The translations under genes were made by a program, and so were the position numbers. A stretch of 64,000 bases of DNA, from the NCBI RefSeq assembly GCF_000143415.4, contig NW_003314311.1, forward strand, positions 905,062-969,061, read 5' to 3'. This document shows, piece by piece, positions 23,217-35,632 of this stretch. The DNA comes from Selaginella moellendorffii (Eukaryota; Streptophyta; Lycopodiopsida; Selaginellales; Selaginellaceae). Position 1 is the first letter of the stretch, and each line of letters begins with the position of its first letter. Below the pieces are notes generated by a model. It was not told where the DNA came from. It saw only the letters and a program-made list of their open reading frames with translations, and did no database searches.

Positions 23217-23985
23217 ACTATAAATTTAATTGATTTGCCTCATTATGTTTGGCAGCAGCCTTTAAGCACTGTTAAAGCACCAAAAAGCATGACAAAGAGC
23301 ATTTTTTATTTAACCAGACTAAATTACTTTTTAATTGTATATGATAAAAAATTGAGCTTCAAAGAAATGAATAGTATACTACTATAATGTTAGGGCCCAA
23401 ATGATATTGTTAAATTAGTATTTTAAAAAACTAGAGTTCTTGTGAATTTAGAGAGCAATAGAAAACACAAAAAGATGGGAAGTGGAAGGAGGAAGGAAGG
23501 GAATGTTCTTTTCTAAGAGTGTATTTAAATGTGTAAACTTAATAAAACAAGATATCATATTTAAGCAGATAGTATAGCAAATAACATATCTATATTTAAT
23601 TCAGGATTTACATAAGCTGTATAAAATATAGAACCCACTTGTGTATTCCTACCAGAAGGCAATGAGTGTCATAAAAATCTAATAAAAATTGAAGGTAAAA
23701 GATCCATATTTATTTACATTAGAATTGCTCCATTATCTCCATAATCCTCATAATAAAAAAATTTTGAGATAGAAAAATATGAAAAAGTAATTAAAATGAA
23801 AAATTTATATTTCATTTGTGAGAATGATTAGTATTTGTGATGCAATATTAATTGGATGGATTATTCAATCAAAACAAACAGTCCATTTTGTAAATATGAT
23901 ACTATTTAGTATATACATATTAATTTACAAATAAATCATCCAGTATTATAAAAGAAAAAATATGACATAGGTGGAAATGTTAATC
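23217..23985. other. AT-rich intergenic DNA
   Basis: Region 3' of the lectin-like gene. Nothing recognisable apart from AT-rich sequence. Confidence 0.5.
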
Positions 23986-24780
23986 ACTCAGGATGCTTGG
24001 CATGACTTCCCATACCAGTGCACCAACTTATACCCAAAGTGCACTACGGATCACATTTTAAGAATCTAGTTCCTCCAAATTATCAAGTCCTCTCACTTGA
24101 CAAGTTTATAATCATGTATGGACTCTTCGATGCTTAGCTCCATGGGCCACCATTTTGAAGTTAACACTTTCAATTAGGATTTTTGTTCCCCCCGACTTAC
24201 AAATCTTACTTAGCAAGTCATCTAACCAGTGTAATATGGTTTTATACAAAAGTGTAAAAATTTTAAACCATCAACTTTCATTCAAAGCCATTTCTTTGAA
24301 CACTCGGAAACTAATTCTTTAACCTTGAAAACCTTGCCTCATAACAAGTTTCAAGACTATTCTTTTGCTACACCACTCTAATTTTATACATTTTTATAAA
24401 CTATTTACACTTGTCTTTCTAAGTACTAACCTACCTAGAATTGTCTTTAGAAACCTTTAAAGGATTTTATCCCTTAGCTGCTAAAACCTTTTATTTGGTA
24501 AGCTTTCTAATTGCTATATGGTCTAATATGGATAATTTCATGCCTTAAACTCTCCATGGCATCATAATTGTCAGTAGTAACACTTTTAAACACCCACTTC
24601 ATTCTCCACTCCTAACTTATATAACCATTATTAGTTATATCTTTTAATTTCTATAGATTGGTTTTATCCCTTTATTACTTGCTTTTGACTTTATATGTTC
24701 CCTTTAGTTATTCTCCTTCTTTCTACCATGCCTTAGTAAGTATTTTTAAGGATGAACCTACCCAATGACTTTATTATTTT
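23986..24780 (-). mobile_element. Decayed internal fragment of the element 3 family
   Basis: Collinear with about 31325-32125 of element 3. Shared phrases include GGCATGACT.CCCA..CC, GTGCACCAACTTAT, CTAGTTCCTCCA and GGATGAACCTACCCAAT. The copy is strongly AT-shifted by C-to-T and G-to-A changes. No LTR is attached. Confidence 0.8.
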
Positions 24781-25504
24781 ATTTTTTATTATTTATTCTT
24801 ATAATTTTTAAATTTTCCTTATATTTAAAGCTATTCCATTATGTGATGGCATATGTGCAGCTATTGTTTTTCAATTGTAGAGAAATTTATTATGTACATA
24901 AACATATTTAATTTATTTTGTGATTGTATAGATTATAATATTTGCATGAGATATACTACACCATGTGTGCAACCATATCATCTCCTCTTTTTTGAGTGAT
25001 TCAATTCAATCTATAATCCATAGAGTTTGGTATATACAAGAAAGTGCAAAGCATTGTAAGATTTTGTTGTGAGCAATTAATAAATGACTTTTCTATCGTT
25101 TTCTTGGCCATAACCTGTATAGAGATTGATCCTTTGAAAGAATTTAAGGTGAGATTAAGTTCCTTGAGATTTTGGGGTGGTGGAGATACAAATCAATTGA
25201 AGTTGGTAGATTGTCATTTAGATCCAAGCACTTGATCTTTTGCAATTGCGAAGGGATCTTGCTCAAGAGGATGTTGCTTTTGAGATTGTGCCAGGAGCCC
25301 TAGAAGTATGGTGGTGATAAAAATTAGGCCTTGCTAGGCTACTGAGTGAGATTGACATTTTTGCTCGTAATACAGATTTTCTATTTTGGCATTGCATTGT
25401 GATTAATTAATGATTTTGGTGCTTAAAGAATTCATATATATCACTAATGTGTACAAAACCATGCAAACATCATACCAATGCCTTGAAAACACTTAGGTCC
25501 AAAC

Positions 25505-25890
25505 ATTAATTTATAAGTCCAAATTTATACTAGGAATAGTGGGTAGGTCAAATGTATAGCTATTTAAGACATTGTTTGGCTCTCCACTAGGCACTATTAT
25601 CTTTGTTTGCATCCGGTTTAGGTAAGCCCAACTTCCATACTATACTAGTTGGTTTTAGCATCGGGTTTCTAGGGGCTATAAAGGGTTTCAAATGTATAGT
25701 AGAGATAATTGATAAATTGAAAGCATGGTTGACTACTTGAGATATTATCTAGCCCCGTACTAAGTATATATTTATGATTTTTTTACATTTGGTTTCCCAA
25801 CTTCCATACCATACTGACTGGTGGAGTACCTATATCTTTGTATTAGGTTATTGATATTGAATAGTGCTAGCTTTATTTGGCTCCAGTTTA
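25505..25890 (+). mobile_element. Two decayed partial LTRs of the element 2 family
   Basis: Two consecutive fragments (about 25511-25655 and 25665-25890) each resemble the part of the element 2 LTR that runs from the GTATAGTAGGG module through TGGCTC...CACTAGGC to GGTGGAGTACC. They are highly degraded and AT-shifted. Confidence 0.65.
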
Positions 25891-27220
25891 TGTTTTGATC
25901 TTTACATTGGGATGTTAGATGCTTTAGGACTATTCTAATGTTCCAATATATAAATTATCTTTACTACTAACATCTTCAATAAGTTTATAGATTATAGGTA
26001 ATATTTTGTCTATATAGAAAAAAAAGAGCTTGTGGTCTTTTATAATACTTAATTATACAATGAGTATATATAATGAATAGCAATAATAATGCAAGAAAAA
26101 TTAATATAGTAATTTCTAATTTAAATAGTTATATTGAGACTAAATATTAAAAATATAAACACATAAATATTTATAAATGTAAATACAAATAATATAACCA
26201 GATATTATAAATATTATAAATTTTATTTTATTATCCTTTATATACTATTGTGAGGTCTAGATGTATAGCTACAATGCCATGTACTAATATTAAAATAATG
26301 AAATTTTAATAGCCATTAGATTAACTATGGTTATTGAGTTAATTAAATATACACATTTCTATATTCCATTTTTATATTCCATGCACTCATATTAGTGGAT
26401 ATAAGTAGTTTTAATTATCTCTAAGGAGTGTTTGGATTTGAGCTTTTGGTTTAGATCTAGCTTTTGCATTGTTTAGATCTTTTATATTATTATAGTATTT
26501 TCCATTTCTTCTCTATTATTTTTCTTCTTTTCATTAATCTTTATTGTAGAGTAGTAGCCTCCTCCTCCTTTTACTCTAGAGTAATAATTAATATTATGTG
26601 ATTACAGCTAAACAATTAGACTCAGTTAATGGCAGCATTTATGACATGTGGTGCAGTTCCTTCTGCTTTTGCTATTAATCCTCACATCCAACTAAAGTTC
26701 TTCTGAGGGAATTATACCATTGATTTAATCACTTTATAATGATTGCCACTTATCATTCTTGGGATGATGTTTGGTGTCTACACAAGTTTTCCACATGTCT
26801 CCAACAAACAACATTGTGCATAACCACTTGTATGGAATGGAGCCTTGTCCCAGATGTCTTTAAGTCCACATGCTAACAATTGTGATGATGCCTTTTTGTA
26901 ATTACATTGTCTTTGCTAAAGGTCATGAGTCAGTTATACAATTTGGTGTTTATTTTTAGAGCCTTTTACTTCATGCAAAGTTAAATATGTCAAATAGAAA
27001 TATTTTGGCCAATGCTTCATCAAAATTTTATAGGATTGACTTATGCATGCACTTGCCTCAGCCACCCTTGATAATGTTCTTCCACTAGCACAATGCTATG
27101 AAACATCACCTCTCCCATATATCATTATATGTACTTCAGCTCCAAAGATGATTTTATTCTGATGCAAGTTGATGCTATTACTCCTTGTGTTCAAGGATAA
27201 GGGTGAGGATAAGATTATGG
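25891..27220. other. AT-rich gene-free stretch
   Basis: No coding frame or terminal repeat recognised. The last five bases (27216-27220, TATGG) are the left duplication of the solo LTR that follows. Confidence 0.5.
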
Positions 27221-27415
27221 TGTAAACTCTTGAATTTGGACTTTCTAAGAGGTCATTTAACTTAGTATTACTCAAACCCAAGGACAATTAACTCCAAATA
27301 TTCTAAGATCCTTAACTAATTGGAAAAGGGGGTTCACTCTTATTTATGGGCCTTTTCCCTTTATATTTGAATCTCTATAGATCATCTTTTGAATTGTTCT
27401 CTTTGGTTTCTTACA
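27221..27415 (-). mobile_element. Solo LTR of a small TRIM-like family
   Basis: 195 bp beginning TGTAAACT and ending CTTACA, flanked by a perfect 5-bp duplication TATGG (27216-27220 and 27416-27420). It aligns over its whole length with 47760-47951. The orientation is taken from the primer-site position in the 46-48 kb cluster. The duplication fixes the true ends of this LTR family. Confidence 0.88.
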
Positions 27416-27691
27416 TATGGCCATGATTTTTACTATTAAACATGTGATGAAGTTAGCCATACATATTAGCATTATCGGTGTTTTCTAAATTGGCATCCTT
27501 CATTTGCTAGGTGGAGGTCTTAGTGTCAACAATGTCCTGTTAGTGCTTGGCATGAAAAAGTTTCCAAAAAATAAGGAGTCACACGAGTAATGGAAAGTCT
27601 TTGCATGAATAAGTCATTAACCCCTCTATCCTTTTTCTATGAGTACCATCAAAAGGTTCACTTGGCATTAATTCATCCAATATTTATTTTT

Positions 27692-27954
27692 TGTAAGCAA
27701 TTAAATTTTATTTTTTGCTTTAATCAATTAACTACACCTTTAACCACTTGGAAGAGTCTCACTCATAACCTCTATAAATCTTTTTCCCAACTTGGGAACA
27801 TACTAGCCTTGTGAATGGCATCGAAGCCACTTAGCCTTTGCACTTGGTCCAAGTGCTCCACATGTCCGATTTCATGCCAAACATTCTAAAGGTACTACTA
27901 ACCTATCAACCCGTTATGATAAGGATATGTCCCTTCACCTTTGTCATATCAGTA
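27692..27954 (-). mobile_element. Old LTR of the element 3 family, left part
   Basis: Begins TGTAAGCAATTAAATTTT and aligns with the first 263 bp of the element 3 LTR, but is AT-shifted. It is interrupted at 27954 by element 3 and resumes at 35633. Together the two parts form one old LTR ending CTCACA at 37012. Confidence 0.85.
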
Positions 27955-29738
27955 TGTAAGGGACTAAATTTTCCATTCTACTTTAGTCACTTAACCACAC
28001 CTCTGACCACTTGGAGGAGTCTCATTCACAACCTCCATAAGTCCAATCCAGGACTTGGGACTTGCTAGCCCCGAGAATGCCATCCATGCCACTCAACATT
28101 TGCACTTGGTCCAAGTGCTCCACGTGTCCGATCCCATGACCGACACTCAAAGGTACCACCGACATAGCAGCCCGTTACGCTAAGGCCATGCCCAATCACC
28201 TTTGCCACACTGGTAGTCCAATACCACTTGCATCACCGTCTTGGCTCTCCCAGACTAGGCAAACTATCCGTGAGTGGTCATCTCAGATCCACTCCTTAGC
28301 ATCCTTAGGATGCCCACCGACAAGGGGAATAGCCTTCCCCAATATCCCTCTGTCAGTCCCCACTAAGTCCCTTTCTGCCCCTGGCCGTGTTTGCCAACAC
28401 TGCCACTGGATTGAGACCCACAGGCCCGACCACTAAGTCCCACGGTCCTCTGGGACTTCCTCACCACACGACTGTGTCCTTGGTCACTACCCCAGAGGAC
28501 TGCTCCTCTTCCTTTCCACAGTCTGGGCCTTTGGGACAACATCTCGGAACACCGTGGCTTTACGCGAGCCACCTGGGTACTCTCCTCGCCTTCTGCCCTT
28601 GGGTGCTCTAGCCATGGGCTTAGAGCGGGTTCCATTGAGCCACACCAGGTATCCAAGTAGGTAGTGCCACCCACACTTGGACTGGGAGCATCGGCTAGTC
28701 GATCTCCCGGGGGAACTAGAGCCGGCTCTTGAACACTTCACCAAGCTACCCCGCTTGTCGGTCTGTGTTCACTCTAGTCTTGGACTTCCCAGTGGGCAGC
28801 TCATCACCCAACACTGGGTCCGGCCTTCCTGGGCCAAACTGGCCTTTCCTAGCCAAACTGGCTCCACTGCAGTCCTCCCCCTACTATACTTTTGGAGCTC
28901 ACCAAACCCCCCAGGGTCTGGGAGACGAACGCTTTGGGCTTTCACCCTCTCAGGCTCCGGACTTGGATTTGGACTCGGACTCGGGCTCGGGCTCGGTCTC
29001 GGCCTCGGCCTCGGTCTCGGTCCCGATCTCGGTCTCGGTCTCGGTCTCGGTCCCGGTCTCGGTCTCGACTTCGGACTCCATCTCGGACTCCATCTCGGAC
29101 TCCATCTCGGACTCCATCTCGGGTCCATCTCGGGTCCATCTCGGACTCCATCTCGGGTTCCATCTCGGGTCCATCTCGGACTCCATTTCGGGTCCATCTC
29201 GGGTCCACCTCGGACTCCATCTCAGACTCCATCTCGGACTCCATCTCGGACTCCATCTCGGGTCCATCTCGGACTCCACTTCGAACTCCAACTCGGGTCC
29301 ATCTCGGGTCCACCTCGGACTCCACTTCGGACTCCATCTTGGGCTCCATCTCGGGTCCATCTCGGACTCCACTTCGGACTCCAACTTGGGTCCATCTCGG
29401 ACTCCACTTCGGACTCCAACTCGGGTCCATCTCGGACTCCACTTCGGACTCCAACTCGGGTCCATCTCGGACTCCACTTCGGACTCCAACTCGAGTCCAT
29501 CTCGGACACTCCCACGTGTCATGTGTTTGTCCTTTTGGGTCCCTTTTTGGAGCCTCGCCTTTTGCTCGCTTCGTGCTCGTTCCTCGAGCACTTCGTTGGG
29601 AGTTCCACTCCCGCTCTTGACTTTTCAAGTCGGAGCTTTTGGTCCAAACGTGTTACGCTCGTTTGGCTCTCGCTTCGGCCACTACCATGTGGCGCCCTTC
29701 CGGCTCCACTTTGGGGCCTAGGGATTTTGTGTCTCACA
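27955..29738 (-). repeat. Element 3 3' LTR
   Basis: 1784 bp. It contains a stop-free low-complexity array at 28955-29515 and, just left of it on the minus strand, the conserved GGTGAAAGCCCAAAG...GTATAGTAGGG module (28880-28950). Long open frames across this LTR on both strands are artefacts of the array, not genes. Confidence 0.92.
28955..29515. repeat. Low-complexity CTCGGACTCCAT array in the left LTR
   Basis: Begins as short CTCGG-type hexamers and passes into 11-13 bp units such as CTCGGACTCCAT and CTCGGGTCCAT. None of the units creates a stop codon in most frames of either strand, which is why very long frames coexist here. Translation gives only repetitive Ser/Arg/Pro/Leu/Gly strings. 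Unit order and number differ from the copy at 34840-35398. Confidence 0.9.
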
Positions 29739-29760
29739 ACTCCACCACCCATAGACGAAG
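29739..29760 (-). other. Element 3 polypurine-like tract
   Basis: Just inside the 3' LTR the minus strand ends ATGGGTGGTGGAGT before TGTGAGACACA. It is purine-rich but interrupted by T. Confidence 0.55.
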
Positions 29761-32700
29761 TTCGATGTCCTCATCGAACGGTGAACCATTTTATAAAGTA
29801 ACACCCACATGTGTTACCATTTCCATCCTTGGCGCGTAGCCAATATTTGTCAATGGTGTGACATTGAAGGCTCACCATGCCTTCTCCATATTCGTCAATG
29901 GTTGGACATTGAAGGCTCACCATGCCTTTTGCATATCCTCTAAGGAGGGTAGTCTCTCCAACTTAGAGACTGATTGGACCACATATAGTGGTTCTCTCCT
30001 TTTATTGGTTTAGTTCTCGCTAAACCTCTTAGAGACCCTTCTCTAAGTCAATCCCACTACTCCTTCTCGAGTAGTCTCAATTTCCATCGATATAACCTTT
30101 GCACTTTGGAACTTTGAATTTTGACTTCTTGGAGTCAATTTCCTAGGTGTCTCCGACACCTTGCCTTGCACCTTTTGTGCAACTCCACTTCCCATCCTAG
30201 GAAGTTCTCTACTCGAGGGCACCATCATCCTCTCTTCTATTTCGTGCCAAAGTTCCAGTTATCATACTTTGTGCTAGGGCTGTTCATGGCCCTATCATTT
30301 GGCTACCTTACCGCTCCCTCCCTTGGAGCTTCCACTTTCGCCAAATCGGAGCATTTCGGAATCCCTCCTTGGAAACACACTTCCTTTCCCGCAACTTGTT
30401 AGCGTCCAACACATTAGTGTTCCTTGCCTAACTTTGTCACTTGGATTCCTTCCAAGGGATTCCACGGCCCTATCCTGGCCACTCATCTTTTGCTCCTATC
30501 CGTTGATTGTTGCACCAAGCAACATCGAATCTCTACCTCCCTTCTTGAGGTATTCTTTTGATTCCATAGCAAAGGCTCTGCTTTGCCAAGACTAGGGTGT
30601 TCACCCCTAGTAAGTCTCTTTTAGCATCTTCTGCATTGGGCTCTATCCTCAGCCCAACTTTGTGACCCTCTCATGGGTCTCTTTAGAGACTACTTTCCTC
30701 GGACTCACTATGCCATCGCACGGACATAGTTTACTTCCCTTAGGTGCTTTTCCCACTTGGTCATCACGACCAAGCCACACCACCTTAAACAGGTCAATTT
30801 CAACATTTTGAACCAGGAACTTCATTCCTTAGCCAACCAAGGACCTTGTCCTTATCTGGCCATAAGATCACCTGGTGATCTCACGTTGGCACCTTAACAG
30901 AGTTGCCAAGAAGTACTTGGTCTTCTAGACCTCCAAGTTGTTGACTATAACCCCGGGGGCATCCCCCACACTTGGCGGTGCACCCAAGCTAGCCCTTACG
31001 GCCAAGGGTTCATAGCAACTGAGATTAGGTGTCCCCATCTCACTCACCACGACCTTGGTGCCACTTGCACCAAAGTGTTCAAGTTAGATATGCTGAGCTT
31101 TCACACTAAGCAATCTAACCGTGCATCACGACTCCGAGGCATCCCTCTCTTGGCGGTGTGCCCAAACCAGTCTCCCCACTGAGAGTCCATGACCACCGAA
31201 ATATGAGTGTCCTCATATTCCAAACCATCACCACACCCTAGTGATTTGGGACTCGAACCCAAGCACTAGAGGGTCGGGACTCGAACCCAACCTCCGTATA
31301 TGCATCTACGGACGGCATCACACAAGATGCCTGGCATGACTCCCCACGCCGGTGCACCAACTTATTTTTTAAAGCGCGCTACAGATCACAACTTAGGAAC
31401 CTAGTTCCTCCACACTGCCAAGTCCTCTCACTTGACATATCTGTGATCATGCATGGGCTCCTCCATGCTTGGCCCCATGAGCCACCCTTTTTGAAGTTAG
31501 CACCTTCAACTAGGGTATTTGTTCCCCCCAACTTGCCAATCTCACTTAGCAAGTCATCTGGCCACCGTAACATGGTTCATGCATAAGCGTGGAAGTCCCT
31601 AACCATCAACTTTCGTTCAAAGCCCTCTCTTTGAACACTCGGGAACTACTTCCCTAACCTTGACAGCCTTGCCTCATGGCAAGCTTCAAGACCACGCTTC
31701 TGCTGCGCCACTCTGATTTCGCGCGTTCTATGAACCATTTACACTTGGCCTTTCTAGGTACTAAGCTGCCTAGAATCGTCTTTGGGAACCTTGAAGGAAC
31801 TCTGTCCCTCAACTTGCTAAGGCCTCCCTTTTTGCAAGCCTTCCAAATGCCACATAGTCTAACATGGACAATTCCATATTTTAGACTTTCCATGGCATCA
31901 CGGTTGCTAGTGGCAACACCCTTGAGCCCCCACTTGATTCTCCACTCCCAGCTCGCATAACCAACCTTGGTTATGCCATTTGATTCCTACGGTTCGGTTC
32001 TATCCCCTTACTTCTTGCTTTTGGGCTTCACACCTTTCCTTTAGTCATTCTCCTCCAGACCAGGAGGATAGCTTTGCACTTTCTATCATGCTTTAGCAAG
32101 TATTCTTAGGGATGAACCTACCCAATAGCCTAGGGAGTGGTTCCTCAATCCGGGTATGCTCACCTTATAATCCCACACACTGGGATTACATTGTTGCTTA
32201 TGGGCCTTTACATGCCCATCACTAGCCTTGCCAAAATTCCATTTTTGGCTTTGTCCAACTCGGGTAGACAGTCCTCTCTTGTCTCCGCAACCTTGGACAT
32301 TTGGATAGCACCTTCTATCCATCATTCGCTAGGGACTTAGTCCCTTGGGCTTTATCTATTGCCCTCGCGACATCAAACACCACCTTCTGGTGTTCTAGAG
32401 TGTTCGGGTGTCCCAATGATGGCTTTTTTGACAATGAGTATTTCCTTTTATGACATTGACTTACTTTATCGCAACACAAGCAACTTATCCCCCGTAAGGG
32501 TATATCCAACTTCCCTATGTTATTAAGAAGTCTTGGGTAGCTACCTTCTACCCGTTTAACCAGTTATTTTGCACCTCTTGCTTAGTTGCCTCATAGTTGT
32601 CAAGTCCTACAACTCATTGCTTGGTGCTTTCACACCTCCATCATTATCTGGGTCACCACACTCCAACTGCATGCTCTGCAGCTTAGGCTATGCTATTCCC

Positions 32701-33822
32701 ATTTCCATTGGGATTCCTTTGGCAAGGGGTTCTCATGAACCCACCAACATAGCCTCAAGGTATCACACCTTGGCACATTTGGTGTCTCCACACATCGGCT
32801 CCACGAGCCTACCTCTATGACATTTCCCCTTCGTGTCTAAGTCTTTGCCAAGACCAACACCGCTCTTTCTCATGCCAACCATCCGTTAACACTGCACCAT
32901 AGAGGTCACACACAACTTTATGTCAAAGTTGTTTTCTTCTGAGAACACCTTTCCCATAACTTTAGCATGGCACATTTTGCCATTGATGAGATACCCTCTG
33001 TTCTCATCCTTGGATCCTATGATCCCCCCCCATCCTTTGTGGGGTACAACACACCTCAGTCCAAATGCTTCCATCAGTCCTTTTAGGACCATCCGTTGAC
33101 TCTACTTGAGTCATCCAGCAGTTTTGGACTTGGTTAATCCACAGACCCGTAAGGTCCTACTTGTCAGGCACTAGCTCACTGGAATACACTTCTTGCATTC
33201 CTGTCCTACTCAAAAGGACTATTTTCACAAGTGTTACTCCGACACTTGATTTTGTTCTCTGGGGGCAACCTTTGCCCCTTAGGACTACTTGTCCATGTGA
33301 TGAGAACACCAACTCATCCACTTAATACACCCCCAACTCCTTGGGTTGTTCCAGCATTTATTAGAGGTAGCCCCGGCTACCTTTTCAAGGACTTGAGTCC
33401 TCTTCCGTATTTGACCTCCCACGGTCATTACTTCTGGTCTCACATTCATGAGCACCAACCTCAACTATATGAGGAAAATCTTGTGACTCCTTTATTGCTT
33501 TGGAGTCTTTATCTTTCCCGTGATCCCAACTGTAGTTGTTTACCACAACTACATTAGTCAGTTTGCTAAGTCAAACGCTCATCTGGATCACATCCTCAAC
33601 TCTTTGAGGAAAACCATATACTGTTCCCAAGATCCCAAAGTCGTTCCATCATTGGCCCTTTTCTATCCACCACCTCGTCTACAAGTTCACACATGAACTG
33701 TAATGGAGAGCCATGTCTTCCCGACTTGCTACTCCTCAAGGATAGGCCCACTCCTCAGACCTTCTGATGCCAACACTAGTGGTGATATACTTGAGCACCA
33801 ATAAAAGTCGGACTAAGGAACA
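29761..33822 (-). other. Element 3 interior without recognisable coding
   Basis: About 4.1 kb with only short open frames. One minus-strand stretch near 32460-32509 has a cysteine/histidine cluster (CLCCDKVSQCHKRKY) that vaguely recalls a zinc knuckle but does not match CX2CX4HX4C. No protease, RT or integrase motif was found. The same sequence appears in decayed form at 37013-38075 and 23986-24780, so this non-coding interior is a stable property of the family. Confidence 0.75.
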
Positions 33823-33834
33823 GCTCCGATACCA
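33823..33834 (-). other. Element 3 primer binding site
   Basis: TGGTATCGGAGC on the minus strand, three bases from the 5' LTR. It matches the initiator tRNA-Met type and fixes the element orientation. Confidence 0.85.
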
Positions 33835-33837
33835 AAT

Positions 33838-34909
33838 TGTAAGGGACTAAATTTTCCATTCTACTTTAGTCACTTAACCACACCTCTAACCACTTGGAGG
33901 AGTCTCATTCACAACCTCCATAAGTCCAATCCAGGACTTGGGACTTGCTAGCCCCGAGAATGGCATCCATGCCACTCAACATTTGCACTTGGTCCAAGTG
34001 CTCCACGTGTCTGATCCCATGACCGACACTCAAAGGTACCACCGACATAGCAGCCCATTACGCTAAGGCCATGCCCAATCACCTTTGCCACACTGGTAGT
34101 CCAATACCACTTGCATCACCGTCTTGGCTCTCCCAGACTAGGCAAACTATCCGTGAGTGGTCATCTCAGATCCACTCCTTAGCATCCTTAGGATGCCCAC
34201 CGACAAGGGGAATAGCCTTCCCCAATATCCCTCTGTCAGTCCCCACTAAGTCCCTTTCTGCCCCTGGCCGTGTTTGCCAACACTGCCACTGGATTGAGAC
34301 CCACAGGCCCGACCACTAAGTCCCACGGTCCTCTGGGACTTCCTCACCACACGACTGTGTCCTTGGTCACTACCCCAGAGGACTGCTCCTCTTCCTTTCC
34401 ACAGTCTGGGCCTTTGGGACAACATCTCGGAACACCGTGGCTTTACGCGAGCCACCTGGGTACTCTCCTCGCCTTCTGCCCTTGGGTGCTCTAGCCATGG
34501 GCTTAGAGCGGGTTCCATTGAGCCACACCAGGTATCCAAGTAGGTAGTGCCACCCACACTTGGACTGGGAGCATCGGCCAGTCGATCTCCCGGGGGAACT
34601 AGAGCCGGCTCTTGAACACTTCACCAAGCTACCCCGCTTGTCGGTCTGTGTTCACTCTAGTCTTGGACTTCCCAGTGGGCAGCTCATCACCCAACACTGG
34701 GTCCGGCCTTCCTGGGCCAAACTGGCCTTTCCTGGCCAAACTGGCTCCACTGCAGTCCTCCCCCTACTATACTTTTGGAGCTCACCAAACCCCCCAGGGT
34801 CTGGGAGACGAACGCTTTGGGCTTTCACCCTCTCAGGCTCCGGACTTGGATTTGGACTCGGACTCGGGCTCGGGCTCGGTCTCGGCCTCGGCCTCGGTCT
34901 CGGTCCCGA

Positions 34910-34941
<32 letters not shown>

Positions 34942-35627
34942 CCGGTCTCGGTCTCGACTTCGGACTCCATCTCGGACTCCATCTCGGGTCCATCTCGGGT
35001 CCATCTCGGACTCCATCTCGGACTCCATCTCGGGTTCCATCTCGGGTCCATCTCGGACTCCATCTCGGACTCCATTTCGGGTCCATCTCGGGTCCACCTC
35101 GGACTCCATCTCAGACTCCATCTCGGACTCCATCTCGGACTCCATCTCGGGTCCATCTCGGACTCCACTTCGGACTCCAACTCGGGTCCATCTCGGGTCC
35201 ACCTCGGACTCCACTTCGGACTCCATCTTGGGCTCCATCTCGGGTCCATCTCGGACTCCACTTCGGACTCCAACTCGGGTCCATCTCGGACTCCACTTCG
35301 GACTCCAACTCGGGTCCATCTCGGACTCCACTTCGGACTCCAACTCGGGTCCATCTCGGACTCCACTTCAGACTCCAACTCGAGTCCATCTCGGACACTC
35401 CCACGTGTCATGTGTTTGTCCTTTTGGGTCCCTTTTTGGAGCCTCGCCTTTTGCTCGCTTCGTGCTCGTTCCTCGAGCACTTCGTTGGGAGTTCCACTCC
35501 CGCTCTTGACTTTTCAAGTCGGAGCTTTTGGTCCAAACGTGTTACGCTCGTTTGGCTCTCGCTTCGGCCACTACCATGTGGCGCCCTTCCGGCTCCACTT
35601 TGGGGCCTAGGGATTTTGTGTCTCACA
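33838..35627 (-). repeat. Element 3 5' LTR
   Basis: 1790 bp, the partner of 27955-29738. The array is at 34840-35398. It differs from the other LTR mainly in unit number within the array and in scattered point changes. Confidence 0.92.
34840..35398. repeat. Low-complexity CTCGGACTCCAT array in the right LTR
   Basis: Same unit family as 28955-29515, but with different copy numbers in both the hexamer part and the 11-13 bp part. This shows expansion and contraction since insertion or during reverse transcription. Confidence 0.9.
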
Positions 35628-35632
35628 CAGTA

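Larger units (their letters stand above)
27955..35627 (-). mobile_element. Element 3: large LTR element with non-coding interior
   Basis: 7.67-kb element read on the minus strand. LTRs are 27955-29738 (1784 bp) and 33838-35627 (1790 bp), with plus-strand ends TGTAAGGG and CTCACA. A perfect CAGTA duplication lies at 27950-27954 and 35628-35632. A tRNA-Met-type primer site lies next to the right LTR, so the right LTR is the 5' LTR. The LTRs are nearly identical apart from repeat-copy changes, so insertion is recent. The 4.1-kb interior has no minus-strand frame longer than about 80 codons and no recognisable gag-pol motif. In a young element this points to a LARD-type non-autonomous element. 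Confidence 0.92.

Noticed and set aside
28677-29801. Long open frames (about 370 and 330 codons) over the left LTR of element 3, and the matching pair at 34560-35633
   Set aside because: They run through an LTR and a low-complexity array that lacks stops in most frames. Equally long frames exist on the opposite strand, and no domain is visible.
29761-33822. Degraded gag zinc knuckle (CLCCDKVSQCHKRKY) in the interior of element 3
   Set aside because: Spacing does not match CX2CX4HX4C, and no neighbouring capsid or protease motif supports it.
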